Source: Telmatospirillum sp. (GTDB taxonomy: Bacteria > Pseudomonadota > Alphaproteobacteria > Rhodospirillales > Magnetospirillaceae). From it: a DNA stretch of 32,974 nucleotides. The translations under genes and the position numbers were made by a program. The DNA is taken from the NCBI GenBank assembly GCA_009712185.1, contig WASQ01000076.1, positions 25,648-58,621 of the forward strand, given 5' to 3'. Below the pieces are notes generated by a model. It was not told where the DNA came from, made no database searches, and was given only the letters and a program-made list of their open reading frames with translations. Below are positions 23,601 to 31,876 of this stretch, one piece after another. Within the stretch, counting starts at the first letter, position 1. Every line of letters begins with the position of its first letter.

Positions 23601-24744
23601 CGTCGCCCTGGCGACCGAACTGACGCTGGAAACCCTGTCGTCGCTTTACGCCACGGTCTATATGCGCAACTGGTATCGTCTGATGGGGGCGAAGATCGGC
23701 AAGGACGCCGAGATCTCCACCAATCTGGCGGGCCGCTACGACGTCACCGAGATCGGCGAGAAATGCTTCATCGCCGACGAGGTCGTGCTGGGCGACGAGG
23801 ACGTCCGCCGCGGCTGGATGTTCCTGAAGCCGGTCAAGACCGGCGCGCGGGTGTTCGTCGGCAATGACGCCGTGGTTCCGGCCGGCGCGGATATTCCGTC
23901 CGGCGTTCTGATCGGCATCAAGTCGCGGCCGCCGGCCCATCATGTGGAGATGGGGGAAGGCGATATCTGGTTCGGCAGTCCGCCGATCAAGCTGCCGGTG
24001 CGGCAACGGTTCGACAATGTCGCCTCCAACTGGACGTTCGAACCGTCGCGCTGGCGCCGCCTCGGTCGCGCCCTGTTCGAGGCGCACAGTGTCTCAATGC
24101 CGACCATGCTGTTCATCACATTCGGCACATTGGCGGTCGAGGTCCTGGCTCAGTCCGTTCTGGACCGGGATTTCGGGACTCTGATTCCGCGGTTCATCCT
24201 CTGCTCCGTCGCCATCTCCTGCGGTCTGGTGCTGTCGGCCGCTCTCGTCAAATGGCTGATGATGGGCGCCTACAAGCCGACCATGAAGCCGATGTGGTCC
24301 TGGTGGGCGCTCAGGACCGAGGCGGTGGCCGTGATGTACTGGGGAATGGCCGGCAAGGTGATGCTGGACCATCTGCGCGGCACGCCCTTCCTGCCCTGGG
24401 CGCTCCGGCTGTTCGGCAGCAAGTTCGGGCAGGGCGTTTTCATGGACACCACCGACATCACCGAATTCGACTGCGTGTCGGTCGGCGATTTTTCGGCGAT
24501 CAACAATGTGTCCGCCCTGCAAACCCATCTTTACGAGGACCGGGTGATGAAGGTCGGCCGTGTCTCGCTGGGGCGCGGCGTCCCCATCGGCGGCGGCGCC
24601 CCCGTGCTCTACGACCCCCATGTCGGCGATTTCGCCCGCATCGGGCAGTTGTCGATCATCATGAAGGGCGAGGAAATTCCCGCGGAAACCGCCTGGCACG
24701 GCGCCCCGGCGCAAACCATGGCGCACCCCCGGGATGCCATGTGA
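20674..24744 (+). CDS. Pls/PosA-type nonribosomal peptide synthetase with membrane and hexapeptide-repeat domains
   Basis: The protein is 1356 aa, or 1338 from a second ATG at 20728; neither start has a strong Shine-Dalgarno. Adenylation domain (about 40-535): A3 YVIYTSGSTGKPKG (193), A5 NSYGPTEATV (328), A7 YRSGD (416), A10 SGKADRKAL (524). The carrier domain has DIGGHSLLAA with phosphopantetheine-site Ser583. The rest has no condensation or thioesterase domain; it alternates membrane helices with three left-handed beta-helix (hexapeptide) acyltransferase-like segments (about 750-850, 1005-1090, 1245-1345), the layout of epsilon-poly-lysine synthetase (Pls) and the PosA terminal domain. A hand-aligned specificity code reads D-L-E-D-I-G-S-V-V-K, closest to codes for lysine or other basic residues. 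It probably makes a homopolymeric or short amino-acid product at the membrane. No partner transporter or phosphopantetheinyl transferase is adjacent. Confidence 0.88.
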   Translation: MPSQVHKGQTGGRGTLDIMNQIIPSVLSESLSGNLPSCLLRDELLSEIFAATASQAGGRPALVCDGKTLSYAELDLWSNRIAAGLRARGIGRGCFVGLWMERGAAVHAALIGILKAGAAYLPFDADVPAERVRACLDDCSASALLVDAATALRAGGQPVPVLPLADLEASVPDGDPGRPDLRAEGATPQDPAYVIYTSGSTGKPKGVPIRHRNICHFLRSANSVYGIDGTDVVFQGASVAFDLSLEEIFIPYLVGACLWVATRQTLQDTDRLAATIAGAGITVLDTVPTLLAMLPESENSLRIIILGGETCPPALAERWCRPGRRMFNSYGPTEATVVATIAELHPGQPVSIGRPIPNYSCYVVNDRLEQVPPGVEGELLIGGPGIATGYLGRPELTAEKFIANPFRAEGPDPVLYRSGDAVSIGPDGSLLFHGRIDDQVKIRGFRVELGEIEVKLTAIAGVSQAVVVLRTDEGTDRLVAFLAGEAGVTRPDPARLKEILRAELPAYMVPTHFEWLDELPRLISGKADRKALQRRPLSARSVEEQEAPSTATEAALLAAMQRVFPRQTIPFDADFFTDIGGHSLLAARFVSAVRETPALAGLTLQDIYGVRTLRAMASLLDARIAGEAGQRRDPLSFTPPPLLRRFLCGLAQLAVLPIILAMITASWLGVFVAYQLFSGEEHNFLRESTALLATYGVINVVTMVVSIAAKWLVIGRTRPGVYPLWGVYYYRWWLAQRFVSMVHLKWFQGTPIMRLILRLLGARIGADAVIGDFETGAIDLISIGRGATVGGKTQFASAEVVGDKLIIGRIEIGDEAYVGTSCVIAHDCVVEEGAELLDLTALPAKSRVGAWEIWEGSPARPVGTVDRDELPAASTASALRKGVQAVIYAVMLLLLPPIALIPIIPAFYVFDSLSDGFQATFSISYLYVLPMLSWPTAMALILVTIMLIAIVRWTVLPRVTAGTYSIHSWFYVRKWIVALATELTLETLSSLYATVYMRNWYRLMGAKIGKDAEISTNLAGRYDVTEIGEKCFIADEVVLGDEDVRRGWMFLKPVKTGARVFVGNDAVVPAGADIPSGVLIGIKSRPPAHHVEMGEGDIWFGSPPIKLPVRQRFDNVASNWTFEPSRWRRLGRALFEAHSVSMPTMLFITFGTLAVEVLAQSVLDRDFGTLIPRFILCSVAISCGLVLSAALVKWLMMGAYKPTMKPMWSWWALRTEAVAVMYWGMAGKVMLDHLRGTPFLPWALRLFGSKFGQGVFMDTTDITEFDCVSVGDFSAINNVSALQTHLYEDRVMKVGRVSLGRGVPIGGGAPVLYDPHVGDFARIGQLSIIMKGEEIPAETAWHGAPAQTMAHPRDAM

Positions 24745-24751
24745 CCTTTGA

Positions 24752-24940
24752 GAGCAGGGCCCAAGCGTCCTGCCCGTCTCCGGCGCGACAGCGGCGGAAA
24801 TGCCGGACTTTCGGCTGTCGCCGAACGGCGGACGGGACGTCCGCCCCACTCCTGCCGCAGTGTTCCCTCCCCGAGTGAGGCGGGCATCCTGCCCGCCTCC
24901 GGCGCGCCAGCGGCGGACATGCTGATCTTTCGGCTACGGA
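24752..24940 (+). repeat. Cluster of palindromic intergenic repeats (two copies of a 49-bp core)
   Basis: A 49-bp core occurs at 24768-24816 and again at 24887-24935 with 43 of 49 positions identical; both begin TCCTGCCCG and end CTTTCGGCT. Embedded hairpins: GAGGCGGGC/GCCCGCCTC (24877-24885, 24891-24899, loop ATCCT), GGCGGAC/GTCCGCC (24827-24833, 24839-24845, loop GGGAC), and CGACAGC/GCTGTCG (24786-24792, 24814-24820). The look is of a REP/MITE-like extragenic palindrome family. No coding capacity is seen. It separates the synthetase gene from the imu operon and may end its transcript. Confidence 0.75.
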
Positions 24941-24948
24941 CGATCCGG

Positions 24949-24989
24949 TTGACTCGACGAGGGTTCCGGAGATAGAACAAATCATGAAC
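24949..24989 (+). promoter_or_regulatory. SOS promoter with LexA box overlapping the imuA start
   Basis: GAAC-AAATCAT-GAAC (24975-24989) is a perfect match to the alphaproteobacterial LexA consensus GAAC-N7-GAAC, and its second half lies inside the first codons of imuA (ATG 24984). Upstream, TTGACT (24949-24954) and TAGAAC (24973-24978) with an 18-base spacer form a plausible promoter whose -10 is covered by the box. This places imuA-imuB-dnaE2 under SOS control. Confidence 0.8.
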
Positions 24990-25742
24990 AATATCACTCT
25001 GGAGCAATTGCGCGGACAGATCGCCGCCCTCGAACAGCCGGATCGCCGGATCGAGGCGATGCCGACCGGTCTGGCGGACGTCGATGCGGTGCTGCCCTGG
25101 GGCGGGCTGCCGCTCGGCGCGCTGCACGAGGTTCTGCTGCCGGCGGGCGAGGGTGAGGACGGCCCGGCGGTCGGGTTCGTCACGGTGCTGCTGGGGCGGC
25201 TGGCCGCCCGTCAGGACGGGCCGGTGCTGTGGGTGTGCGGACGCGACGATCTCTATGCCCCGGGGCTGGCGGCTCTGGGCTTGCCGCCGGAGAGGATTCT
25301 GATGGTGCGTCCCGCGCGCGCCGCGGATGCCCTGCGCGCGCTGGAGGAAGGGGTGCGCTGCCGCGGTCTGGCCGCGGTGACGGGCGATGTGTGGGACATG
25401 GACGCCACCGCGCGGCGCCGGTTGCATCTGGCCGCCCGCGACAGCGGAGTGACGGCCCTGGTGATGGCCCGGCACGAGGGTGATGGTACCGCCCTGACCC
25501 GCTGGCGGGTGGAGGCGGCGGTGACGGAGCCGCCCCCCGGGCAGGCGTTGCGCCAGGGCGTCGGCTCCTGGCGCTGGCGCCTGACCCTGGCCCATTGCCG
25601 GGGGAGGGGCTCGGACGGGGAGGGCGTGGTGGCGCGTTGGCTGGTGGAGTGGAATGATGAGACGCATCGTCTCCGTCTGGCTTCCCTTCCTGGCGACCGC
25701 CCGGTTGTGCCGGCCGTCCCGGGAATCCGCCGCGCCGGATAG
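24984..25742 (+). CDS. imuA: SOS mutagenesis protein ImuA
   Basis: The 252-aa protein is related to RecA and SulA-type folds. It acts with ImuB and DnaE2 in damage-induced translesion synthesis. Recognisable family features are PTGLADVDAVLPWGGLPLGALHEVL at about 27-50, the central VLWVCGRDDLYAPGLAALGL and RILMVRPARAADALRALEEG, and the C-terminal WLVEWNDETHRLRLASLPGD. The Walker A region is degenerate (LPAGEGEDGPAVG), normal for ImuA. The LexA box overlaps its start codon. Its 3' end overlaps imuB by 89 bp in another frame, indicating translational coupling. Confidence 0.93.
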   Translation: MNNITLEQLRGQIAALEQPDRRIEAMPTGLADVDAVLPWGGLPLGALHEVLLPAGEGEDGPAVGFVTVLLGRLAARQDGPVLWVCGRDDLYAPGLAALGLPPERILMVRPARAADALRALEEGVRCRGLAAVTGDVWDMDATARRRLHLAARDSGVTALVMARHEGDGTALTRWRVEAAVTEPPPGQALRQGVGSWRWRLTLAHCRGRGSDGEGVVARWLVEWNDETHRLRLASLPGDRPVVPAVPGIRRAG

Positions 25743-27234
25743 GGGTGCTCCGCTGGCGGTGGTCGGCGCGGGCGCCCCCCGCCGGCGGGTGGCGGTCAAC
25801 CGCGCCGCCGCGGCCGTCGGGGCGAAGGTCGGGCAGACGGTGGCCGATGCCCGCGCCATGGCGCCGGCCCTGCGTCTGTTTCCCGCCGATCCGGCGGCCG
25901 ACCGCGCCCTGCTGGCTGATCTGGCCCTGGCCTGCCTGTGCTACACCCCCTGGAGCGCGGTGGACGACAGCGTCGCCGTCGACGCCGGCCCGGGAACCGG
26001 CGGGTTGTGGCTCGACATCAGCGGATGCGCCCATTTGCTGGGGGGAGAGCGTCCCTTGCTGCGCGATCTGCTGCGGCGGCTGCGCCGCTATGGCCTCGCG
26101 GCGCGGGCGGCGGTGGCCGACACCCCCGGCGCCGCCTGGGCCTGGGCCCGTTTCGGAGATCCGGCCAAGCCCTGTCTGGCTTCCGGCGATTTCGCGTCGC
26201 TGGCCGCGCTTCCGGCGGCGGCCCTGCGTCTTTCCCCGGATACGGTCGCCGGCCTCGGACGGCTGGGCCTCAAGACCGTGGGCGACATCGCCGGCCTGCC
26301 GCCGGCCGGTCTGACCGCCCGGTTCGGCGACGGGCCGGTCCGCCGGCTGGCCGGGATGCGGGGGCGGGTGGAGGAACCGGTCTCTCCCTGCCGCCCTGTC
26401 GCCCAGCCCCGGAGCTGTCTGCGGTTCACCGAGCCGATCGCCCTGGCCGGGGATGTGGAGGCCGCGGCCCGGCAGCTTCTGGCGGACCTGTGCCGGGATC
26501 TGGGGATCCGGCGCCTGGGGGTCCGCCGTCTCGATCTGATGGCGGTAAGGGTTGACGGAACACGCCGGCATGTGGTCGTCGGCACCGGCCGTCCCAACCG
26601 CGATCCGGCTCATCTCTGGCGTCTGCTGGCCGGCCCGCTGGGGGATCTCGATGCCGGATTCGGCATCGACATGGTGTGCCTGTCGGCGCCCGAAACCGGA
26701 CCTCTGGCCGCTCATCAGGGCACTCTCGACCCCGGGGGGGCGGACGGTCCGGGGGTCAGCCATCCCTCGGTCGACAGCCTCTGCGACGCCCTGGGCAACC
26801 GGTTGGGCTTTGACCGGATGTGGCGGTTCGCGCCCCGGCAGAGCCATCTCCCGGAACGGGCGGTCCTGCGACTGTCTCCCGGGCGGGAGGGTCCGCAAGG
26901 GGTGAGGGACACAAAGGGGGGCGGGGCCCCGGACGCGGGACCTTGGGACAGCCGGCGTCCGCTGCGTCTGTTCCACCGGCCGGAGGCGGTGGAGGCGGTG
27001 GCGCCTCTGCCCGACTCGCCGCCGCTGCTGTTCCGCTGGCGCCGGCAGATTCACCGCATCGTCCATGCCGAGGGGCCGGAGCGCATCGGCGCCGAATGGT
27101 GGCGGCGCGACGAGGCGGACCGGGATTACTATTGCGTCGAGGATGAGGCCGGCCGACGTTTCTGGCTTTTCCGCGAGGGGGCCTATGATGGCCGGACGCT
27201 TCCCCGCTGGTTCCTGCACGGGATCTTTCCATGA
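25654..27234 (+). CDS. imuB: ImuB, Y-family polymerase-like protein (DinB/ImuB)
   Basis: The 526-aa member of the Y-family polymerase fold is believed to be catalytically inactive and to link DnaE2 to the beta clamp. Typical features: MRRIVSVWLPFLATARL, GAPLAVVGAG, the palm region AVDDSVAVDAGPGTGGLWLD followed by ISGCAHLLGGE, helix-hairpin-helix-like LGRLGLKTVGDIAGLPPAGL, and the C-terminal ImuB region DYYCVEDEAGRRFWLFREG. The start is one of two adjacent ATGs (25654 or 25657), with a GGAG upstream inside imuA. The stop codon overlaps the dnaE2 start as ATGA (27231-27234). Confidence 0.94.
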   Translation: MMRRIVSVWLPFLATARLCRPSRESAAPDRGAPLAVVGAGAPRRRVAVNRAAAAVGAKVGQTVADARAMAPALRLFPADPAADRALLADLALACLCYTPWSAVDDSVAVDAGPGTGGLWLDISGCAHLLGGERPLLRDLLRRLRRYGLAARAAVADTPGAAWAWARFGDPAKPCLASGDFASLAALPAAALRLSPDTVAGLGRLGLKTVGDIAGLPPAGLTARFGDGPVRRLAGMRGRVEEPVSPCRPVAQPRSCLRFTEPIALAGDVEAAARQLLADLCRDLGIRRLGVRRLDLMAVRVDGTRRHVVVGTGRPNRDPAHLWRLLAGPLGDLDAGFGIDMVCLSAPETGPLAAHQGTLDPGGADGPGVSHPSVDSLCDALGNRLGFDRMWRFAPRQSHLPERAVLRLSPGREGPQGVRDTKGGGAPDAGPWDSRRPLRLFHRPEAVEAVAPLPDSPPLLFRWRRQIHRIVHAEGPERIGAEWWRRDEADRDYYCVEDEAGRRFWLFREGAYDGRTLPRWFLHGIFP

Positions 27235-30200
27235 CGGCGCCGGTTTCTCCTGCGACCGGCGCGGGATCCGGCTATGCCGAGTTGCAGGTCACCAGCAACT
27301 ACAGCTTTCTTGAAGGGGCATCCCATCCCGACGAATTGGTGCTGACCGCGGCGGCGCTGGGGATCGGCGCCATCGCCATCACCGACCGCAACAGCCTGGC
27401 CGGCGTGGTGCGCGCCCATGTGGCGGCCCGGCAGGCCGGCCTCCGGCTGGTGGTCGGATGCCATCTCGTCCTTGCCGACGGCAGCCGGTTGCTTTGTTAT
27501 CCCACCGACCGCGCCGCCTATGGCCGGCTGTCCCGGCTGCTGACCCTGGGGCGGCGGCGCGCGGCCAAGGGGGAGTGCCTGATCAGCCGCGACGATCTGG
27601 CCGCCCATGCCGAGGGCCAGATCGTCGCGGTGATCCCGCCCGACCGCCTGACCGGGGCGTTCGCCGGCGATCTGCCCCTTTGGGCCGGTTTGTTTCCCGG
27701 CCGCTGCTATCTGGCGGCCAGCCGCCGGTTCCGCGACGACGACGCCCGCCGGCTGGCCCGTCTCGATGCTCTGGCGGCGGGGGCCGGGGTGCCGCTGCTG
27801 GCCACCAATGACGTCCATTACCACAGCCCGGCGCGCCGCCCGCTCCAGGATGTGCTGGTGGCGATCCGGGAGGGCTGTCCCGTGGCCGCGGCCGGCTGGC
27901 GGCTGGCGGCCAACGCCGAGCGCCATCTGAAGCCACCGTCCGAGATGGCCCGCCTGTTCGCCGGCTGGCCCGACGCCATCGCCCGGACCGGGGAACTGGC
28001 CGGGCGCTGCCGCTTCTCGCTGGAAGAGCTGCGCTATGACTATCCGGTGGAGACGGACGGGGGGCAATCCGCCCAGGACCGGCTGGCCCGTCTGACCGCG
28101 GAGGGCATGGCGCGGCGCTATCCCGATGGCGTCCCGGCATCGGTGCGCAAGGCGGTGGAGCATGAGCTGGCGCTGATCGGGCAGATGGCCTACGCCCCCT
28201 ATTTCCTCACCGTCCATGGCCTTGTCCGCTTTGCCGAAAGCCGCGGCATCCTGTGTCAGGGGCGGGGGTCGGCGGCCAATTCGGCGGTATGCTACTGCCT
28301 GGGCATCACCTCGGTCGATCCCGCCCAGTTCGATCTTCTGTTCGAACGCTTCATCAGCGCGGCCCGCGACGAGCCGCCCGACATCGACGTCGATTTCGAG
28401 CATGAGCGCCGCGAGGAGGTGATCCAGCACATCTACCAGACCTATGGCCGCGACCGGGCGGGCCTGACCGCCACGGTCATCCACTACCGCACGCGCTCCG
28501 CCATCCGCGATGTCGGCAAGGCGATGGGCCTGTCCGAGGACGCGGTGGACCGGCTGGCCCGATGGGGCCGCCATCACCGGCCGCTCGCTGCCGCCCAGGC
28601 GCGGGAGCTGGGATTCGATCCCGCCGACCCGCCCCTGGCCCGCGTGCTGGCGCTGGCCGGCGAGCTGCGCGGCTTTCCCCGGCATCTGTCCCAGCATGTG
28701 GGCGGTTTCGTCATGACCGCCAGCCGTCTCGACGAACTGGTGCCGATCGGCAATGCGGCGATGGAGGGGCGCACCGTCATCGAATGGGACAAGGACGATC
28801 TCGATGCGCTGGGGTTCCTCAAGGTCGACGTCCTGGCGCTCGGCATGCTGAGTTGCATCCGCCGGGCGTTCGACCTGCTCACCCGCCATGGCATCGGCGA
28901 CTTTTCCCTGGCGACCGTCCCGCGGGAGGACCCGGCGGTCTATGACATGCTGGGGCGGGCCGACGCGATCGGCGTGTTCCAGGTGGAAAGCCGGGCCCAG
29001 ATGTCCATGCTGCCCCGCCTGAAGCCGCGCTGTTTCTACGATCTGGTGATCGAGGTGGCCATCGTGCGGCCGGGGCCGATCCAGGGCGACATGGTGCATC
29101 CCTATCTGCGCCGTCGCGACGGGCTGGAACGGGCCGACTATCCGTCACCGGAGCTGGAGGCGGTGCTGGGCAAGACCCTGGGGGTGCCCCTGTTCCAGGA
29201 ACAGGCCATGAAGATCGCCATCGTCGCCGGTGGCTTCACCCCGGCCGAGGCCGACCAGTTGCGCCGGGCCATGGCCACCTTCCGCCATGCCGGCACCATC
29301 GCCCGCTTCCGTGACAAGCTGATCGAGGGCATGGCCGAGCGGGGATATGATCCTGCTTTCGCGGAGCGGGTGTTCCGTCAGATCGAGGGATTCGGCGAAT
29401 ATGGGTTCCCCGAGAGCCATGCCGCCAGCTTCGCCCATCTGGTTTATGTCTCGGCCTGGCTGAAATGCCATCACCCGGCGGTGTTCGCTTGCGCCCTGCT
29501 CAACAGCCAGCCCATGGGATTCTACGCCCCGGCCCAGATCGTCCGCGACGCCCGCGCCCATGGCGTGCCGGTGCGGCCGGTCGACGTCAATGCCAGCCAG
29601 TGGGACTGCACCCTGGAACCGGACGGTGGGGCCGGCGGCCTGGCGCTGCGTCTCGGGCTGCGCCAGATTTCCGGGCTGGCGCGGGCCGAGGCCGACGCCC
29701 TGGTGGCGGTGCGGGGGGATGGCTATCTGTCGCCGCACGACCTGTGGCGGCGCGCCTCCCCCGGGCGGGCGGCGATGGAGGCGCTGGGGGCGGCGGATGC
29801 CTTCGCCTCTCTCGGACTGTCGCGGCGTGACGCGCTCTGGACCCTGCGCGCCCTGACGGCGCCGCCGCCGCCGCTGTTCGCCGCCGCCGGCGTCGACGCG
29901 CCCGCCGGCGGTCCGCCGGTCCGTCTGCCGGCGATGAGCCTGGGCGAGGAGGTGGTCGAGGACTATGGCCGTCTGCGTCTGTCGCTGAAGGCTCATCCGA
30001 TGGCGTTGCTGCGGCCGGCCTTCGACGGGCTCGGCGTGGTTCCGGCGGAGCGGCTGGCCCGCCTCCGGCCCGGCCGGGGCTCGGTGGCCGGACTGGGCCT
30101 GGTCCGCCAGCGGCCGGGCACCGCGCAGGGGGTGGTCTTCCTGACCCTGGAGGACGAGACCGGCGTCGCCAATGCGATTGTCTGGCCGGCCCTGGCGGAC

Positions 30201-30371
30201 AGCGCGCGCGTTCCCCTGCTGGGGGCGGCGCTGATGCAGGTCGACGGCCGTCTGCAACGCCAGGGGGCGGTGATCCATGTGGTGGCGGAGCGACTGACCG
30301 ACCGCACCGGTTATCTGGCCTCCCTGACGGCGGATCGCGACTGGACCGTCCGGTCCCGCGATTTTCACTGA
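27231..30371 (+). CDS. dnaE2: Error-prone DNA polymerase DnaE2
   Basis: The 1046-aa C-family polymerase, the usual DnaE2 length, is responsible for SOS mutagenesis and lesion bypass. The N-terminal PHP domain begins AELQVTSNYSFLEGASHPDE with AITDRNSLAG. The catalytic core has GRGSAANSAVCYCLGIT and PDIDVDFEHERREEV with acidic residues Asp384, Asp386 and Asp388; WDKDDLDALGFLKVDVLALG supplies the third active-site acidic region. RPGPIQGDMVHPYLRRR, PLFQEQAMKIAI and FPESHAASFAHLVYVSAWLK follow, then an OB-fold near residues 945-1030. No N-terminal beta-clamp region or proofreading partner is seen nearby. It is translationally coupled to imuB and convergent with the SLC13 gene 26 bp downstream. Confidence 0.97.
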   Translation: MTAPVSPATGAGSGYAELQVTSNYSFLEGASHPDELVLTAAALGIGAIAITDRNSLAGVVRAHVAARQAGLRLVVGCHLVLADGSRLLCYPTDRAAYGRLSRLLTLGRRRAAKGECLISRDDLAAHAEGQIVAVIPPDRLTGAFAGDLPLWAGLFPGRCYLAASRRFRDDDARRLARLDALAAGAGVPLLATNDVHYHSPARRPLQDVLVAIREGCPVAAAGWRLAANAERHLKPPSEMARLFAGWPDAIARTGELAGRCRFSLEELRYDYPVETDGGQSAQDRLARLTAEGMARRYPDGVPASVRKAVEHELALIGQMAYAPYFLTVHGLVRFAESRGILCQGRGSAANSAVCYCLGITSVDPAQFDLLFERFISAARDEPPDIDVDFEHERREEVIQHIYQTYGRDRAGLTATVIHYRTRSAIRDVGKAMGLSEDAVDRLARWGRHHRPLAAAQARELGFDPADPPLARVLALAGELRGFPRHLSQHVGGFVMTASRLDELVPIGNAAMEGRTVIEWDKDDLDALGFLKVDVLALGMLSCIRRAFDLLTRHGIGDFSLATVPREDPAVYDMLGRADAIGVFQVESRAQMSMLPRLKPRCFYDLVIEVAIVRPGPIQGDMVHPYLRRRDGLERADYPSPELEAVLGKTLGVPLFQEQAMKIAIVAGGFTPAEADQLRRAMATFRHAGTIARFRDKLIEGMAERGYDPAFAERVFRQIEGFGEYGFPESHAASFAHLVYVSAWLKCHHPAVFACALLNSQPMGFYAPAQIVRDARAHGVPVRPVDVNASQWDCTLEPDGGAGGLALRLGLRQISGLARAEADALVAVRGDGYLSPHDLWRRASPGRAAMEALGAADAFASLGLSRRDALWTLRALTAPPPPLFAAAGVDAPAGGPPVRLPAMSLGEEVVEDYGRLRLSLKAHPMALLRPAFDGLGVVPAERLARLRPGRGSVAGLGLVRQRPGTAQGVVFLTLEDETGVANAIVWPALADSARVPLLGAALMQVDGRLQRQGAVIHVVAERLTDRTGYLASLTADRDWTVRSRDFH

Positions 30372-30397
30372 CCGGAACCGGTCCGCGCCGGCCGGGA

Positions 30398-31768
30398 TCA
30401 GATCCAGCCCAGCAGGCGCCACCACAGGAAATCGAGAGGCAGCAGCACCAGGATCGTGAGGACGGCCAGCAGCAGGCACAGACGTTGCGCCGGTCCCATC
30501 TTCTCGCGGCCCAATTGCATGGCGACCACCAGGGGGGCCGATTCATAAGGCAGAAGCGGGTTGGAGAATCCCAGAACCTGGCTCATCAGCACGGCCTCCA
30601 GCGGCAGGCCGGAGGCTTTCGCCATCTCGCCGGCCAGCGGCGTCAGCACCGCCGGCACGCCGGGCAGCGGCGTCGCCAGCCCGACCAGGGTGCTGACCGC
30701 CGACAGACTGGCGAAATTGGGGGCCGCCGCTCCGGGCGACAGCGGCAGGATGCCGATGATCGCGGCGGCCAGTCGGCCGCCCAGGCCGGATGTGTCGACC
30801 AGCGCCCCCAGGCCCATGATTCCGGCCACATAGAACAGGGACCCGTAATTCACCTGTTCCGAAAAGCCCTTGCGGTCGACCAGTCCGATCCCCGGCGACA
30901 GCAGGATCAGCGCGGCCAGCATGCTGACCCAGGCCGGATTGATGTGATGGACCGAATCCGTCATCCACAGGCCCAGCGCCCCGGCCAGCAGCAGCGACAG
31001 CCCGCGCTCGCTCCGCCGCAGCGGCGTTCCCGGTACGGCGGGCGCCGGCCTCGGCCGGTCCGGGCACATCCAGACGATCAGAGGCACCATCACCGCGGTC
31101 TTCAGGAGGCCGAGGACGGGAAAATGCAGCAGAAGATAGGCGCCATAGGTCGGCACATAGTGGTAGGCGGTCTCGGTGGCGCCGACCAGAACCATGTTCG
31201 GGACATTGGCGGGCAGCACGGAGAAGGTGGGCACATGGCAACCGAAGGCGGCGGCGAGGACGACACCGGTCCGCCCCTTGCTGCCGGGTGTGAAGCCGAA
31301 GCGGTCCGCGAGGCTGAGGGCGATCGGCATCAGCAGCACCGCGCGTCCCATCGAGGAGGGCATGACGAAGCCCAGGATCACCCCCACCACCGTGACGCCG
31401 GTGATCACGCCCCAGTAGCTGTCGCCGAAACCGCGCGCCAGGCGTTGGGCGATCCGTTCGCCGAGGCCCGTCGTTTTCACCGCGATCCCCATGACCAGGC
31501 CGCCGAAGATCAGCCACCAGGCGGCCGAAGAGAAGCCGCCGAAGATCACGGCCGGCGTCGCGACGCCGAACAGCATGGCCAGGGTAAAGAAGGCCAGGGC
31601 CGTGATATACTCGGGTATGGCGCCGGTGGCCCACAGGCCGATCGCGCCGACCGACAGCGCCAGGGCCCGGTTCTCCGGCGGCGGAAGCTGGGGGAACAGC
31701 AGCAAGGCCAGTCCCGCCATCACCGCCACAAGGGCCAGGACCTGATGACGTGACCATCGTCGGGGCAT
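30398..31768 (-). CDS. SLC13/DASS-family permease
   Basis: The 456-aa inner-membrane protein has about twelve hydrophobic segments. It belongs to the divalent anion:sodium symporter/SLC13 group (ArsB/NhaD-like ion transporter superfamily). Signature elements: LALSVGAIGLWATGAIPEYI, TALAFFTLAMLFGVATPAVI followed by FGGFSSAAWWLIFGGLVMGI, FVMPSSMGRAVLLMPIAL, LPANVPNMVLVGA, and the repeat-2 counterpart LVGLATPLPGVPAVLTPLAG with SNPLLPYESAPLVVAMQLG. Typical family substrates are dicarboxylates, citrate, sulfate or phosphate; the sequence alone does not say which. ATG 31768 gives a short cytoplasmic tail (MPRRWSRHQ); no strong Shine-Dalgarno. Probably monocistronic, divergent from the hemerythrin gene. 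Confidence 0.87.
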   Translation of the reverse strand: MPRRWSRHQVLALVAVMAGLALLLFPQLPPPENRALALSVGAIGLWATGAIPEYITALAFFTLAMLFGVATPAVIFGGFSSAAWWLIFGGLVMGIAVKTTGLGERIAQRLARGFGDSYWGVITGVTVVGVILGFVMPSSMGRAVLLMPIALSLADRFGFTPGSKGRTGVVLAAAFGCHVPTFSVLPANVPNMVLVGATETAYHYVPTYGAYLLLHFPVLGLLKTAVMVPLIVWMCPDRPRPAPAVPGTPLRRSERGLSLLLAGALGLWMTDSVHHINPAWVSMLAALILLSPGIGLVDRKGFSEQVNYGSLFYVAGIMGLGALVDTSGLGGRLAAAIIGILPLSPGAAAPNFASLSAVSTLVGLATPLPGVPAVLTPLAGEMAKASGLPLEAVLMSQVLGFSNPLLPYESAPLVVAMQLGREKMGPAQRLCLLLAVLTILVLLPLDFLWWRLLGWI

Positions 31769-31876
31769 GGGAAGGGGTCTCTTCGGAGAGGGGTCCCTAT
31801 CTTTGCCGAAAGTCCCGCGCTGTCAAGACGGGCCCGGCGCCCCGATGGGCTTCGGATGGCAATCCCGCTGAAAGGT

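Noticed and set aside
24752-24940. CRISPR-like array
   Set aside because: Only two repeat cores, 70 bp of structured sequence between them, internal palindromes and no cas genes.
25180-29099. Long minus-strand frames over imuB and dnaE2
   Set aside because: Shadow composition; imuA, imuB and dnaE2 are intact and translationally coupled on the plus strand.
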